NCBI GenBank assembly: GCA_019429465.1
Contig: JAHYIV010000018.1
Span: forward strand, 1 to 49,603
DNA length: 49,603 nt
Direction of reading: 5' to 3'
From: Desulfoarculaceae bacterium
Lineage (GTDB): Bacteria; Desulfobacterota; Desulfobulbia; Desulfobulbales; Desulfocapsaceae
Made by a program: the position numbers and the translations under genes. Of this stretch, positions 33,112-40,926 are shown in pieces; the first letter of the stretch is position 1; every line of letters starts with the position of its first letter. The notes below the pieces were generated by a model. The model worked only from the letters and a program-made list of their open reading frames with translations. It made no database searches and had not been told where the DNA came from.

Positions 33112-33140
33112 TTGACATTTTTGTTAGGGGTGGCTATAAA
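33112..33140 (+). promoter_or_regulatory. Likely feo operon promoter with an overlapping inverted repeat
   Basis: TTGACA (33112-33117), 17 nt, TATAAA (33135-33140). GTTAGGG at 33123-33129 and CCCTAAC at 33151-33157 are inverted arms straddling the -10 and start region, and could be an operator. No classical Fur box was recognised. A type A hairpin lies between this promoter and feoA. Confidence 0.65.
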
Positions 33141-33153
33141 AAGTCGTACACCC

Positions 33154-33234
33154 TAACACCGATGAACGGGACAAGTGCCTTACAGATTATTTTCTTGCAA
33201 AAAAAAAACAAGAAAATAATCTGTAAGGCACTAA
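33154..33234 (+). repeat. Hairpin repeat type A, complete copy 5, in the feoA leader
   Basis: TAACACCGATGAACGGGACA, then AGTGCCTTACAGATTATTTT, CTTG, an A-rich loop, CAAGAAAATAATCTGTAAGG and CACTAA. The stem from TTAG-like end to end is almost perfect (about 28 bp). It would form a very stable hairpin in the 5' leader, 39 nt before the feoA start. Confidence 0.85.
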
Positions 33235-33272
33235 ACACGACAACCATCAAAATCATATAGAGTCAAAATAAC

Positions 33273-33533
33273 ATGGCAGACCTGAACCTGCGACAAATGA
33301 AGAAAAATCAATCAGGGATCATTGCCTCTATAAAAGTTGGGGGTGAACTTGGCCTCAGGATGCGTGAGATGGGTCTTGTTCCGGGGACAAAAATCACCAT
33401 CCAGGGCCGTGCCCCGCTCAATGATCCAGTGGCCCTGCGGGTAATGGGAGGAATCCTGACCCTGCGCAATAATGAAGCCGACCATATCATGGTAACGGTA
33501 GACGACAATGACACAAGAGAGCCTGGCGCCTGA
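33273..33533 (+). CDS. feoA: FeoA-domain protein
   Basis: 86 residues with the SH3-like FeoA fold: LRQMKKNQSGIIASIKVGGE, LGLRMREMGLVPGTKITIQG, then PVALRVMGGILTLRNNEADHI. FeoA is a small cytosolic protein needed for FeoB-dependent ferrous iron uptake. First gene of the feo locus; a second, cysteine-rich FeoA follows, separated by a type B repeat and a possible extra promoter. Confidence 0.92.
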   Translation: MADLNLRQMKKNQSGIIASIKVGGELGLRMREMGLVPGTKITIQGRAPLNDPVALRVMGGILTLRNNEADHIMVTVDDNDTREPGA

Positions 33534-33590
33534 CTTGAAGTGTCAATCAAAGCATCCGGAACAGCGACAGCCTTTTACCTTGAAAATTTA

Positions 33591-33619
33591 TTGACAAGCC
33601 TTAAAGTTTGGACTACCTA
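33591..33619 (+). promoter_or_regulatory. Possible internal promoter before the second feoA
   Basis: TTGACA (33591-33596), 17 nt, TACCTA (33614-33619). The -35 is consensus and the -10 is weaker. It lies upstream of the type B repeat at 33651. Confidence 0.4.
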
Positions 33620-33650
33620 AAACTTGTTTCTTTGTATGCCTTATTAACCC

Positions 33651-33700
33651 TAAGCCGCTGTAAAAAAATAATATGGCCATGTTATTTCGTAACGGCTCCT
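33651..33700 (+). repeat. Hairpin repeat type B, internally deleted copy 3
   Basis: TAAGCCGCTGTAAAAAAATA, ATATGGCCATGTTATTTCGT, AACGGCTCCT. Only the two ends remain, joined at GGCCA, forming a 50-bp hairpin. The centre present in copies 1 and 2 is absent. Confidence 0.8.
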
Positions 33701-33734
33701 CAATAATGTGGTTACCTGGAGGAGGTGCAAGGCT

Positions 33735-34046
33735 ATGACTTTTAAGAAGCTTAAACACAAATGCTCGTGCCTGGCAGACAGGGTAAAGAACTGCACCAGA
33801 AAGACCGTTTACCCGGGGCAGATCAGCCCGCTTTCAGACTCCTGCCGATCCGGGCGCTTAAAGATCTGCAAGGTCACGGGGGATAGAAAACTTTGCAGCA
33901 GAATGGCATCACTAGGGGTTTATCCCGGAGAAGAAATTGAACTGCTCTGCCCTGAAAACGGTTCCCAGTGCCTGTTAAAACTGCAGGGCACCACCCTCGT
34001 TCTTGACAGCAAGACCACCAGAAAAATTCTGGTGACAGCAGCCTAA
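33735..34046 (+). CDS. Cysteine-rich FeoA-like protein
   Basis: 103 residues from ATG 33735, which follows GGAGGAGG; an earlier GTG (33708) precedes that SD and is rejected. The N-terminal 55 residues contain many cysteines (HKCSC, NCTRK, SCRSG, KICKV, KLCSR). The C-terminal half is FeoA-like (MASLGVYPGEEIELLCPENG, then CLLKLQGTTLVLD). The cysteine-rich extension is unusual and could bind iron or sense redox; that is inference. Its stop codon is the first bases of a type B repeat. Confidence 0.8.
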   Translation: MTFKKLKHKCSCLADRVKNCTRKTVYPGQISPLSDSCRSGRLKICKVTGDRKLCSRMASLGVYPGEEIELLCPENGSQCLLKLQGTTLVLDSKTTRKILVTAA

Positions 34047-34203
34047 GCCACTGCAAAAAAATAACATGGCCACCTAAGTGTTCGGAGCGGCACAAGGAGC
34101 CGGTCGCTCCTACGCCGTCCATGGCGCTCGCGACACTGGGCCGTCCTTGGCCTGCGTAACGAAATAGATATAACTGGCCATGTTATTTCGTAACGGCTCC
34201 TAA
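34044..34203 (+). repeat. Hairpin repeat type B, enlarged copy 4
   Basis: Left end TAAGCCACTGCAAAAAAATA then ACATGGCCA; right end TGGCCATGTTATTTCGTAAC then GGCTCCTAA. Compared with copies 1 and 2, an extra segment of about 55 bp (around 34098-34156, TCGCTCCTACGCCGTCCATG and so on) lies inside, related to the palindrome at 28378-28477. CTAA occurs at both boundaries. Confidence 0.75.
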
Positions 34204-34282
34204 GTTACAGCTCGCACCACCTGCGGCTTTTTTTTCGCACATCGTATTTAGGAAGACCCAACATCCAACCCTGAGGAATATC

Positions 34283-34498
34283 ATGCGGCAATCTTTCTTC
34301 ATCGCCCTTGTCATTGCCCTCTGTCTTTTTTTTATTGGCAGAAAATTCTACAGACAATTCAAGAACGCCACAGATCCCGGGGAAAAAACACAGTGCGATG
34401 GTGGTTGTTCCGGCTGTTCCTCTCCAGGACGTCTCTCAAAAACAACCAAAACTCCGGAATGTGGCAACCTGGAGCAGAAGAATAATCCCAAGCTCTGA
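34283..34498 (+). CDS. FeoB-associated Cys-rich membrane protein
   Basis: 71 residues. One N-terminal membrane helix (FFIALVIALCLFFIGRKFY) is followed by a short cytosolic tail with a cysteine cluster (CDGGCSGCSS). This is the layout of the small FeoB-associated proteins (virus attachment p12-like/FeoB-associated Cys-rich family) encoded beside feoB in many anaerobes. It lies 62 bp before the feoB start. Function unknown; metal binding is plausible. Confidence 0.85.
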   Translation: MRQSFFIALVIALCLFFIGRKFYRQFKNATDPGEKTQCDGGCSGCSSPGRLSKTTKTPECGNLEQKNNPKL

Positions 34499-34560
34499 TC
34501 ACCTGCCATGCGATCCTGTTGCCCCTATTTATCCAATTTTGTCAAAACCCATACTTGACC

Positions 34561-36768
34561 ATGAAACAGAATATACGCATGGCCCTTGTCGGCAATCCAA
34601 ATGCCGGAAAGACGACTCTGTTCAACACCCTGACCGGGGCCAGACAACACGTGGGGAACTACCCCGGCATCACCGTTGATTACAAAGAAGGATCTTTCAC
34701 TCACAACGGTCAGGAGCTAACCCTCACCGACCTGCCCGGGACATACTCCCTGACAGCCTATTCAGTGGAAGAGGTCGTGACCAGGGATTATCTGGTCAAT
34801 GAGAAGCCGCAGGTGGTCATCAATATCGTTGATGCCTCAAATCTGGAACGAAATCTCTATCTGACCACCCAGTTTCTCGAACTTGGCTGCCCTCTGATCA
34901 TTGCCCTCAACATGATTGATACGGCCAGGGATCGCGGCATTGAGATCAAGGCCGAGAAGCTGAGCGATCTTCTTGGTGTGCCGGTGGTGCCGATCATCGC
35001 CCGTTCCGGAAAGGGAACCGACGAGTTGATCAGCCAGGCCATACTTCAGACAGCACAGCCATGGCAGCCCTGTGACATCTCCTACGGCGAAGATCTGGAC
35101 GAAACCATTATTGAACTGATCGCGCTTATCTCAGAAAATAACTTTCTGAGCCATACCTACCCTTCCCGATTCACCGCCATTAAGTACCTTGAACATGATG
35201 ACCAGATCCTGCAGAAAGGACAGCAGGAGGACAGCAAAACCGCCGCCCTTCTTGAAGCAAAGGTTACCCGGGTTTCCGACCACCTCCTGAAGACCCTGGA
35301 CGCCTATCCGGAGGCGATCATCGCCGACCATCGCTATGGCTACATCAAGTCCATCCTCCGCCAGGGGGTGCAGACCCATAGCTTTGACACCGACCGGCTC
35401 TACACCTCCGACAAGATCGACAAGATCCTGACCAACCGCCTCCTTGGCCCGGTGATCATGCTCATGATCCTCTTTGGCCTCTACCAGTTCACCTTTGCCT
35501 GGAGCGAACTTCCGGTCTCCTGGCTGGGAATACTCTTTGGCTGGCTGAGCGGACAGGTAGATTCTCTTCTGCCTGACGGCCCGGTCAAATCAATGCTTAT
35601 TTCCGGGGTAATCAACGGCATGGGCGGCGTGCTCGGCTTTGTCCCCTTGATCATGTTCATGTTCCTGGGGATTGCCGTCCTGGAAGATTCAGGATACCTG
35701 GCCAGGGTCGCCTTCATGATGGACCGCGTCTTCAGGATCTTTGGCCTGCATGGCTCTTCGGTCATGCCCTTTATCGTCTCCGGCGGGATCGCCGGAGGAT
35801 GCGCTGTGCCCGGAGTCATGGCCACCCGCACCTTGCGCTCGCCCAAGGAAAGAATGGCCACCCTGCTCACCGTCCCCTTCATGAACTGCGGAGCCAAGAT
35901 GCCGGTCATCGCCCTCCTGATTGGCACCTTTTTCAGCGAGAACAAGGCCATGTACATGTTTTCATTCACCCTCATCTCCTGGATGGTCGCCCTGCTGGCC
36001 GCCAAATTTCTGCGCTCAACTGTGCTTAAGGGTGCAGCCACGCCCTTTGTCATGGAGCTGCCCCCCTACCGCTTTCCCACCCTGCGCGGCCTGGCCATCC
36101 ACACCTGGGAGCGTACCTGGCAGTACATCAAAAAGGCCGGAACCGTCATTCTCGGCATCTCCATCCTCCTCTGGGCACTGATGACCTATCCCGGACTGCC
36201 GGCGGCAAGCCTGGCCGATTATGAGCAGCAACGTCAGGCGATCACTTCTTCATTTACCTCTGACCCTCTTGCCGAGAGTCGATCAGCAGCAGCAGAGGAC
36301 ATTTCAGAGGGAGCACAATTTCTCCGCCAACAGATCCTCACTATTGACAATCAGCAATCGGAACAGGCCCTGCGCAACTCCTTCGCCGGCAGAATTGGTA
36401 TTGCCCTCGAACCCGTCTCCAGACTGGCCGGATTTGACTGGCGGACCAATATTGCCCTGGTTGGCGGGGTGGCAGCCAAAGAAGTGATCATCTCCACCCT
36501 GGGAACCGCCTACTCCATGGGCAAGGTCGAGGCCGACGCCTCTGACTCGCTAGGCAAGCAGCTGAGTCGTGACCCCAACTGGAACAAGGTGGTGGCGGTA
36601 GCCGCCCTGATTTTCATCATGTTCTACGCCCCCTGCTTTGTCACCGTGATCTGTATTGCCAAAGAAGCCGGACACTGGGGCTGGGCCCTCTTCTCCGTCT
36701 CCTTTAACACGTTTTTTGCCTTCCTCCTGGCCACGGTCGTCTATCAGATTGGCACCTGGCTGGGGTAG
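34561..36768 (+). CDS. feoB: FeoB, ferrous iron transporter
   Basis: 735 residues from ATG 34561 (MKQNIRMALVGNPNAGKTTL); a TTG 42 nt upstream is less likely. The N-terminal G domain has G1 GNPNAGKT, G2 YPGITVDYKEG, G3 DLPGTYSL and G4 NMID, then a helical GDI-like region. The membrane part has two Gate repeats with SSVMPFIVSGGIAGGCAVPG and LTVPFMNCGAKMPVIALLIG, and IALVGGVAAKEVIISTLGTAY. It imports Fe2+ across the inner membrane. Length is typical. Transcribed with the two feoA genes and the Cys-rich peptide. Confidence 0.97.
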   Translation: MKQNIRMALVGNPNAGKTTLFNTLTGARQHVGNYPGITVDYKEGSFTHNGQELTLTDLPGTYSLTAYSVEEVVTRDYLVNEKPQVVINIVDASNLERNLYLTTQFLELGCPLIIALNMIDTARDRGIEIKAEKLSDLLGVPVVPIIARSGKGTDELISQAILQTAQPWQPCDISYGEDLDETIIELIALISENNFLSHTYPSRFTAIKYLEHDDQILQKGQQEDSKTAALLEAKVTRVSDHLLKTLDAYPEAIIADHRYGYIKSILRQGVQTHSFDTDRLYTSDKIDKILTNRLLGPVIMLMILFGLYQFTFAWSELPVSWLGILFGWLSGQVDSLLPDGPVKSMLISGVINGMGGVLGFVPLIMFMFLGIAVLEDSGYLARVAFMMDRVFRIFGLHGSSVMPFIVSGGIAGGCAVPGVMATRTLRSPKERMATLLTVPFMNCGAKMPVIALLIGTFFSENKAMYMFSFTLISWMVALLAAKFLRSTVLKGAATPFVMELPPYRFPTLRGLAIHTWERTWQYIKKAGTVILGISILLWALMTYPGLPAASLADYEQQRQAITSSFTSDPLAESRSAAAEDISEGAQFLRQQILTIDNQQSEQALRNSFAGRIGIALEPVSRLAGFDWRTNIALVGGVAAKEVIISTLGTAYSMGKVEADASDSLGKQLSRDPNWNKVVAVAALIFIMFYAPCFVTVICIAKEAGHWGWALFSVSFNTFFAFLLATVVYQIGTWLG

Positions 36769-36867
36769 AAACTGCTCCTCGATCACAGGCAAATGCCCTT
36801 TTCTCTGTAACATTACGGGGTTTGAGCAAACAAGGAGATATCGTCTTCGCCCTTGACCTGACGAATT

Positions 36868-36897
36868 TTCCCCTTCTACCGGCTCAAGCAAGGGGAA
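36868..36897. terminator. Possible terminator between feoB and the hemerythrin remnant
   Basis: TTCCCCTT (36868-36875) pairs with AAGGGGAA (36890-36897). The stem is short. On the minus strand it is followed by AATTCG only, so termination is plausible but not strong. Confidence 0.35.
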
Positions 36898-36911
36898 GTT
36901 ATTATGAGATT

Positions 36912-37383
36912 TCAGCTGTCACTGTCATTGACATTCGCCAGTTTTTGCAAGAAATCCACATATTTTTTATCCTCTACTAAAATATGATGCAACCACCATT
37001 GTGAGACAAATCGCAACATTCTCCAAGCAAACAATTCGACTTCCTCGAAGGTCAAACTTTACGAAATCCCATTTTTCAACGCAGAAAATTGTTCTTCCAA
37101 CTTGCTAAATTTCCCGACATAGGCCTCATGGAAGCAGATATGCTCTTGGCAGTATAAGATACTTATGATTTTGAAGAATTTTTTCTTCAAACCTGAAATG
37201 AACGGTGCTGTAGACCTTCAGTTGGTTCAAGTAGGTGTTGATTAATTTTTGCAGATTGTCACTCCCAAGGCTGGAGTGCAGATTATTGGCAATGTCGATT
37301 ATTTTTTTGTGCTGCTGGTCAATGGTGGGAAAACCAGTATATAACTCCTCCGACCATACAATATAGACTTGTTTATCATTCAT
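36912..37383 (-). pseudogene. Bacteriohemerythrin gene broken by a frameshift and a stop codon
   Basis: ATG 37383 opens MNDKQVYIVWSEELYTGFPT with IDQQHKKI, and HFRFEEKILQNHKY is read to about 37160. One extra base near 37155-37160 then shifts the frame. In the shifted frame the match continues: YCQEHICFHEAYVGKFSKLE, EQFSALKNGIS, a TAA at 37059-37061, then SLTFEEVELFAWRMLRFVSQ, WWLHHILVEDKKYVDFLQKL and a TGA at 36912. All hemerythrin iron ligands (H in DQQH, H and E in HFRFEE, H-x3-H in HICFH, H and D in HHILVED) survive across the pieces. The intact protein would have been an O2-binding di-iron protein of about 155 residues. Confidence 0.85.
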
Positions 37384-37509
37384 AGTAGCCTGGGGAAAAG
37401 GTACGTTTTATAAAATTCTTGTACCTATTCAGCGCCTCTCCCCTTCCTCCCCCTTTCTGATTCTGAAACAGAAGCAGACCCTGTTTTTTGCCCCAGAACA
37501 TACGTCGAA

Positions 37510-38091
37510 TCAGTTTGCCTTCTTCACAAACTTCGTCAGGATAACAATCTGCTGGCCACTGACGCGGGCCTCGATCTGCTCAGGATTATCAGCCACCAGC
37601 GATATTCCGCGGACGACAGTGCCCCGCTTGGCCGTGAAGTTGGCCCCTTTGACATTGAGATCCTTGATCAGGGTGACCGTGTCACCCGCCTCGAGCGGTG
37701 TGCCGTTGCTGTCGGCATGTTTGACTCCCTCCTCATTGCTGGTCCCTACGCCCGTTGCCTGTGCCCAGGCCTGGGTGTCTTCCTCCAGAAAGAGCATGTC
37801 GAGCAGGCCCTGCGCCCAATCTTCCGTGCTCAGACGCGTGAGCATCCGCCATGCCATGACCTGCACCGCCGGCACCTGGCTCCACATGCTCTCGTTCAGG
37901 CAACGCCAGTGCCGGGCATCCGTTTTTCCCGGATCTTCAATCTGCGCGCGGCACGTTGCACAGACAAGGACGCACTCGTCAGCACTCCCGTTTAAGCGAG
38001 GGGGAACTTCATAGACACCGAGGCCCTCTGTGGAGCCGCACAATTCACATTTGGATTCGCTTCGTGCCTGTAATGCTTTTTCTGTACTCAT
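37510..38091 (-). CDS. PhnA/YjdM-like zinc-ribbon protein
   Basis: 193 residues. An N-terminal zinc-ribbon-like segment (SKCELCGSTEGLGVYEVPP, then CVLVCATCRAQI) and a C-terminal PhnA domain (DSNGTPLEAGDTVTLIKDLN, then VKGANFTAKRGTVVRGISLV, IEARVSGQQIVILTKFVKK). The family was named for alkylphosphonate use, but that role is doubtful and no phn genes are adjacent. The length fits the two-domain form. Stands alone. Confidence 0.88.
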   Translation of the reverse strand: MSTEKALQARSESKCELCGSTEGLGVYEVPPRLNGSADECVLVCATCRAQIEDPGKTDARHWRCLNESMWSQVPAVQVMAWRMLTRLSTEDWAQGLLDMLFLEEDTQAWAQATGVGTSNEEGVKHADSNGTPLEAGDTVTLIKDLNVKGANFTAKRGTVVRGISLVADNPEQIEARVSGQQIVILTKFVKKAN

Positions 38092-38246
38092 TGATTCCTG
38101 TTCCTCAATGGTGGATGCGTAGTGATGTCCGGTCGGAAAAGATGGCGACCGGATCGTTCAGCACGCAAGTTGATTTTGGTATTATCGCCCTGCACAGGGT
38201 GCCGGAGGAAAATGCCCCTCTTTTTCTGCTCTTTTTGCCCGGCAGC

Positions 38247-39524
38247 CTACGATTTGCCGCTACGGCGCGGTTTGCGGCCACTGTTTTTTGGTTCCCCATC
38301 CGTTTTCCGAACCTCACCCCGCACCTGTACCGGTTTTGGCTTTTTGGGCCTCTTCGGGCGCACCTTCAGTTGACGGGTCAAGGGGACATTATGGCTCGGG
38401 ATAAAACCGTGCACCACCTCGCGCAACAGGGTCTGGCCGATCAGGGTCTCAATCGCCGCAAGCAGCTGGACCTCATCGGCGCTGACCAGCGAGATCCCCT
38501 CACCCTTGGCACCGGCGCGGCCGGTGCGGCCGATGCGGTGGATGTAGTCCTCGGGCACCTTGGGCAGATCGAAGTTGATCACGTACGGCAGTTCGCTGAT
38601 GTCGAGACCACGCGCGGCGATGTCGGTGGCGACCAGGACCCGGATCTTGCCCGCCTTGAAGTCGGCCAGGGCGCGGGCACGCTCGTTCTGACTCTTGTCA
38701 CCGTGGATCACCGCCGCAGAGATGCCGTCGTTCCCCAGTCTCCCGGCCAGGCTGTCGGCCCCGTTGCGGGTGCGGACGAAGACCAGCACCTGCTCCCAGC
38801 CCTTGTTGCGCACCAGATAACTGAGCAGGGCCGGCTTCTTGCCTTTATCGACCTCATAGACCCACTGCGTCACACTCGTGGCCGCGGTGTTGCGCGGGCT
38901 GACCTCTATCAGGACCGGATTTCCGAGGAGCCCCTCGGTGAGCTTGCGGATGTCGCTGGAAAAGGTGGCCGAGAAGAGGAGGTTCTGGCGACGCGGCGGC
39001 AGCAGGGCCAGGATCTTGCGGATATCGCCAATAAACCCCATATCAAGCATCCGGTCGGCCTCATCGAGCACCAGGGTCTCCACCTGCGCAAATTTTACGG
39101 CGTTCTGGTTGAAAAGGTCCAGCAACCGGCCCGGGGTCGCCACCAGCACATCGACCCCGCCGCGCAGTTTCATCATCTGCGGATTGATCTTCACCCCGCC
39201 GTAAACAACGCCCGACTTCAGCGCCAGGTGTCTGCCATAGGTGGCAACGCTCTGCTCCACCTGCACCGCCAGCTCCCGGGTCGGCGTCAGCACCAGGGCG
39301 CGGATATGATTCGCCTTCACCTTGGGGTCGCCGGCCAGTCGCTGCAGCAGCGGCAGGACAAAACCGGCGGTCTTGCCGGTGCCGGTCTGGGCAGCGGCCA
39401 TGACATCCCTGCCGGAGAGGACAGCGGGGATTGCCTTGAGCTGGATCGGCGTGGGAGCGGCATATCCGGCCTCATCAATGGCACGAAGAAGGGCTTCGGA
39501 GAGTCCGAGGGAAGCAAATGACAT
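38247..39524 (-). CDS. DEAD-box RNA helicase (RhlE type)
   Basis: 425 residues from ATG 39524 ([20 protein letters not shown]); an upstream ATG at 39563 adds 13 atypical residues. Motifs: Q motif ([10 protein letters not shown]), [10 protein letters not shown], Ia [50 protein letters not shown] and [12 protein letters not shown]. The basic Pro/Lys/Arg tail ([18 protein letters not shown]) is typical of RhlE. RNA unwinding in ribosome assembly or mRNA decay is the known family role. Confidence 0.95.
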   Translation of the reverse strand: MSFASLGLSEALLRAIDEAGYAAPTPIQLKAIPAVLSGRDVMAAAQTGTGKTAGFVLPLLQRLAGDPKVKANHIRALVLTPTRELAVQVEQSVATYGRHLALKSGVVYGGVKINPQMMKLRGGVDVLVATPGRLLDLFNQNAVKFAQVETLVLDEADRMLDMGFIGDIRKILALLPPRRQNLLFSATFSSDIRKLTEGLLGNPVLIEVSPRNTAATSVTQWVYEVDKGKKPALLSYLVRNKGWEQVLVFVRTRNGADSLAGRLGNDGISAAVIHGDKSQNERARALADFKAGKIRVLVATDIAARGLDISELPYVINFDLPKVPEDYIHRIGRTGRAGAKGEGISLVSADEVQLLAAIETLIGQTLLREVVHGFIPSHNVPLTRQLKVRPKRPKKPKPVQVRGEVRKTDGEPKNSGRKPRRSGKS

Positions 39525-39648
39525 GGGGCAGTTTCTCGAGATAAGGTTGATGGTCTCGACCATGGGACACGGCGTTGTCTGGCGAGACAGAAGGATGTAC
39601 TTTAAGAAGGATTATACCGGCCCCGGCACCAGACGCAAGGGATACCGA

Positions 39649-40128
39649 TTAATCGGCGTCCCGTTTTTTGAGGTCCGCTGGACTTACGGGTTCGCCACCT
39701 TGCTCAAGTTTTTCGATTCTCCGCATGTGCCGGCCATATCCAAATTCTGCATTCAGCCATGTATCAACAATTTTGATCGCTTCATCCTCACTCACCATGC
39801 GCGCACCCATGGCAATCATATTGGCGTTGTTGTGTTCCTTTGCCAGCCGCGCGCTCAGCTCATTCCAGCACAGGGCACAGCGCACGCCGCGAACCTTGTT
39901 GGCAGCCATGGCCTCCCCGTTACCGCTGCCACCGAGAGCAATGCCGACATCATTCTTGCCCTCTGCCACGCTTATTGCTGCCGGACGAATATAATCGGGG
40001 TAGTCTACCGGGGTGTCACTATCCGTCCCAAAATCATTTACCTCGTACCCCTCTTTTTGGAGATACGCCCTGAGTGTTTCTTTAAGATGATAACCGGCAT
40101 GGTCCGATGCTATTGCGATCCTGGTCAT
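39649..40128 (-). CDS. rpiB: Ribose-5-phosphate isomerase B, cysteine-less (mycobacterial) type
   Basis: 159 residues from ATG 40128 with AGGAAA upstream; a longer frame to 40215 would add 29 atypical residues. RpiB/LacAB fold: IAIASDHAGYHLKE, DYPDYI, GGSGNGEAMAANKVRGVRCA, KEHNNANMIAMGARM. The loop normally holding catalytic Cys (CGTGIG) reads GGSGNGE, as in Mycobacterium tuberculosis RpiB, where Glu serves as base. It interconverts ribose 5-phosphate and ribulose 5-phosphate. The C-terminal tail (RHMRRIEKLEQGGEP) also matches that subgroup. Confidence 0.92.
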   Translation of the reverse strand: MTRIAIASDHAGYHLKETLRAYLQKEGYEVNDFGTDSDTPVDYPDYIRPAAISVAEGKNDVGIALGGSGNGEAMAANKVRGVRCALCWNELSARLAKEHNNANMIAMGARMVSEDEAIKIVDTWLNAEFGYGRHMRRIEKLEQGGEPVSPADLKKRDAD

Positions 40129-40305
40129 TTTTCCTGCTCCGCGGACATAAAGATAAACCTGCATCACTCCTCTGGCTGACTCGCAAGAAGGTAAACGAAT
40201 AAAGTAACAGCACATCCAGTCAACTGCCGTAAAACTCAGAACAATGTTGATATGTACCAGCAGGATGCATAATGCTCAAGAACAATAAAGAGTTATCTTT
40301 ATTAC

Positions 40306-40343
40306 AAAAAGAAAAAAGCCCCGTGTCATCAACACAAGGCTTA
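40306..40343 (-). terminator. Terminator of the chaB transcript
   Basis: On the minus strand AAGCCTTGTGTTGATGACAC then GGGGCTTTTTTC, a mismatched stem followed by a T-rich tail (TTTTTTCTTTTTG). Downstream of chaB. Confidence 0.75.
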
Positions 40344-40405
40344 CATGAGAGCTGCTATTCTTCCGATGGATGATTTACAAAAAGAACGCTACACCAACCA
40401 TAATA

Positions 40406-40633
40406 TCATTCTTTTGCTGTCCACGTATCACCAGTCTTTTCATATTTTTTCTTCACCGCTGACCATGCCACCTTATGCGCCGTTTCTTCCCGGGAAGCAT
40501 TGCCCCGGCGTTCTTCAGGACTCGCATATTCCTGCCAGGCATGATTAAATGCTTCCCGGTAAATATCCTGGGCATGGGCAGGAAGTACATGGATTACACT
40601 TTCCGGCAAATCTTTATTGGTTTTATAGGGCAT
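40406..40633 (-). CDS. ChaB family protein
   Basis: 75 residues, ATG after AAGGAG. MPYKTNKDLPESVIHVLPAH, then AQDIYREAFNHAWQEYASPE and AHKVAWSAVKKKYEKTGDTW is the ChaB fold. It was named as regulator of the ChaA cation antiporter, but the function is not established. No chaA is nearby. It has its own terminator. Confidence 0.92.
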   Translation of the reverse strand: MPYKTNKDLPESVIHVLPAHAQDIYREAFNHAWQEYASPEERRGNASREETAHKVAWSAVKKKYEKTGDTWTAKE

Positions 40634-40788
40634 ACCATAACTCCTTGGTCTCCTTGGTTATTGAGGAGTTTTCGACTTTATCAACGTGTAGACCCCCAAG
40701 GCCATGGTCTTTTTTTCGACGGAAATGGTCTTACGGTCAATGTACTCAAACATTTCAGCAACCGGTTTGGCGCCAACGACAAGGGACT

Positions 40789-40926
40789 TCAGACAAATAT
40801 AGGTGTTGGTAAGGGGATGATACCATCTGGAATGGAGGGGGATTGAGTCGACAAATGATTGCCATACGCCAACCCCAGGGCGCCGGCTACGATGAGTGCA
40901 ATTACCACAATCTTGACTGCGTTCAT
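40789..40926 (-). pseudogene. Truncated paralogue of the small membrane protein at 44058-44279 (DUF3185-like)
   Basis: ATG 40926 follows AGAGGAGAATTCGAA. The first 22 residues, MNAVKIVVIALIVAGALGLA-YG, match MNAVKIAAIALILAGALGLA-YG of the gene at 44279. The rest (NHLSTQSPSIPDGI and on) is unrelated and ends after 45 residues, so the second membrane helix is missing. The upstream DNA is also similar to that before 44279. It is a duplicated and rearranged copy; whether the 45-residue product is made is unknown. Confidence 0.7.

Noticed and set aside
9362..34203. CRISPR array as explanation of the repeated sequences
   Set aside because: Copies are dispersed over many intergenic regions in both orientations, without regular spacers or cas genes.
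40475..40846. Plus-strand frame of 123 codons
   Set aside because: Opposite chaB and the truncated DUF3185-like copy; no independent support.
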